From Yoonia sp. (GTDB taxonomy: Bacteria; Pseudomonadota; Alphaproteobacteria; Rhodobacterales; Rhodobacteraceae): a stretch of 5,582 nt of DNA. Positions 4,574 through 5,582 of this stretch are shown here, one piece after another. The DNA lies in the NCBI GenBank assembly GCA_020627605.1, contig JAHDGO010000151.1, positions 1-5,582 on the forward strand, read 5' to 3'. Each line of letters opens with the position of its first letter. Positions within the stretch are counted from its first letter, which is position 1. The notes beneath the pieces are model-generated. The model searched no databases. It was given only the letters and a program-made list of their open reading frames with translations, and was not told the origin of the DNA. The position numbers and the translations under genes were made by a program.

Positions 4574-5582
4574 GTGATAAGTCGTCCGGGACAGTGGGCC
4601 CTCCACGGGCTGTTTCTATGTGTATTGATGGTATCCTTGCTGCTTGCGCCGATCCGCGCGGGTGCAGCACCCTATGCCGCAATGGTGATGGACGCGCGCA
4701 CAGGTGAGGTTTTGCATTCGCGCAATGCCGACACCCGATTGCATCCGGCCTCGCTCACCAAGATGATGACGCTTTACATCGCCTTTCAGGCGATCGAACG
4801 CGGCGAGATCACGCTTGATACCCCTATACGGGTCAGCCGCCTTGCCGCGTCAGAGCCACCGTCAAAGCTGGGCCTGCGCGCCGGGCAGACCATCCGCCTG
4901 CGTTATCTGCTGCGCGCGGCGGCTGTGAAATCCGCCAATGACGCCTCAACCGCGATTGCCGAGGCGATTTCGGGGTCGGAAGACGCCTTTGCCACCCGCA
5001 TGAACCGCACCGCCCGCGCCATGGGCATGCGCAACACCAATTTCCGCAATGCCCACGGGCTGACGCAGTCCGGCCATCTGTCCACCGCACGCGATATGTC
5101 GGTGCTGGGTCGTCATGTGATTTATGATTTCCCGCAATACTATAACCTGTTCTCGCGCCGCACGGCCGATGCAGGCATTGCAACGGTCCGCCACACCAAC
5201 CGCCGTTGGCTGAACAGCTATGAAGGCGGCGATGGCATCAAGACCGGCTATACAAACGCCGCCGGTTTCAACCTTGTGGCCTCTGCCCAGCGTGGGCAGG
5301 AACGCATCATCGCGACAGTCTTTGGCGGGTCTTCCACCGCCGCGCGTAATGCGCGGATCACGGAATTGATGGACATGGGCTTTAACCGTGCGCCATCGCG
5401 CGCCACCGTGCGCCGTCCGAACCCGCCTGCGCCCATGCTGGTTGGCACTGCCACAGTCAACAACCCCGGCAAGGTTGTCAGGGTCAGCGGTCTGATCACA
5501 CGCAGCATCCGCCCTGTAGCCCGTCCCATGCCTGACACCACCCCCGTGGCAGAGGTTCTGATGGCTGCTGCAGCGCCAATTG
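4574..5582 (+). CDS. D-alanyl-D-alanine carboxypeptidase, PBP5/6 type (3' end outside window)
   Basis: This peptidase of the S11 (low-molecular-mass penicillin-binding protein) family removes the terminal D-Ala from peptidoglycan stem peptides in the periplasm. The frame is open for 336 codons to the window edge. A signal peptide (hydrophobic core LFLCVLMVSLLLAPI, cleavage likely after AGA at residue 31) precedes the catalytic domain. All three active-site motifs are present: SLTK (60-63, nucleophile Ser60), SAN (120-122) and KTG (223-225). The segment KSANDAS and the GIKTGYTNAAGFNLVASA block are typical. After about residue 275 the chain becomes rich in Pro, Arg and Val (RRPNPPAPMLVG) and I cannot recognise the usual PBP5 C-terminal beta domain, so a linker to another C-terminal module, for example SPOR, is possible but outside the window. 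The start is GTG at 4574. dacA, dacC and dacF are the usual names, and the sequence does not decide between them. Confidence 0.93.
   Translation, partial: MISRPGQWALHGLFLCVLMVSLLLAPIRAGAAPYAAMVMDARTGEVLHSRNADTRLHPASLTKMMTLYIAFQAIERGEITLDTPIRVSRLAASEPPSKLGLRAGQTIRLRYLLRAAAVKSANDASTAIAEAISGSEDAFATRMNRTARAMGMRNTNFRNAHGLTQSGHLSTARDMSVLGRHVIYDFPQYYNLFSRRTADAGIATVRHTNRRWLNSYEGGDGIKTGYTNAAGFNLVASAQRGQERIIATVFGGSSTAARNARITELMDMGFNRAPSRATVRRPNPPAPMLVGTATVNNPGKVVRVSGLITRSIRPVARPMPDTTPVAEVLMAAAAPI
5462..5489 (+). repeat. Coding copy of the ~28-base imperfect direct repeat
   Basis: AACCCCGGCAAGG (5462-5474), three bases, TCAGGGTCAGCG (5478-5489). It lies in frame in the post-catalytic part of the carboxypeptidase and encodes NPGKVVRVS. 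It matches 4342-4370 except for the spacer, which is one base shorter here. Confidence 0.6.

Overview
The window looks like core chromosome from an alphaproteobacterium, most likely of the order Rhodobacterales (Roseobacter group). The base composition is GC-rich, and the aerobic coproporphyrinogen oxidase and ClpS carry wording I associate with that group. That taxonomic call is from memory of the families, not from a search. I see no insertion sequence, integrase, tRNA, rRNA, CRISPR array or phage gene. The content is housekeeping: haem synthesis, N-end-rule proteolysis, ribosome modification and cell-wall trimming, plus two small exported proteins of unknown role.

Layout. Positions 1-320 (+) hold the 3' end of hemE (uroporphyrinogen decarboxylase). 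A small unrecognised exported protein follows at 373-753 (+). It meets, tail to tail, hemF (oxygen-dependent coproporphyrinogen III oxidase) at 764-1642 (-). A 96-base divergent gap separates hemF from a small predicted lipoprotein at 1739-2125 (+). The lipoprotein stop codon directly abuts the stop codon of an SDR-family oxidoreductase at 2126-2929 (-). Upstream of the SDR on the same strand lie an RsmC-like rRNA guanine methyltransferase (2942-3922, -) and clpS (3947-4288, -). With 24- and 12-base gaps, clpS, methyltransferase and SDR read as one operon. A 285-base divergent intergenic region (4289-4573) leads to a penicillin-binding-protein-type D-alanyl-D-alanine carboxypeptidase at 4574-5582 (+), which runs off the window. 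No stop codon closes this last gene inside the window.

Function. HemE makes coproporphyrinogen III and HemF oxidises it, so two successive haem-pathway steps sit within 1.7 kb, although on opposite strands. The clpS operon joins a Clp protease adaptor, an rRNA-modifying enzyme and an SDR protein. The SDR has lost the catalytic lysine of the YxxxK motif.

No clearly new system is evident. The points most worth a second look are the Lys-to-Ser change in the SDR, a near-duplicate of about 28 bases shared by the clpS/carboxypeptidase intergenic region and the carboxypeptidase coding region, and a cluster of CTGAAA/TTTCAG words forming an inverted repeat in the same intergenic region.
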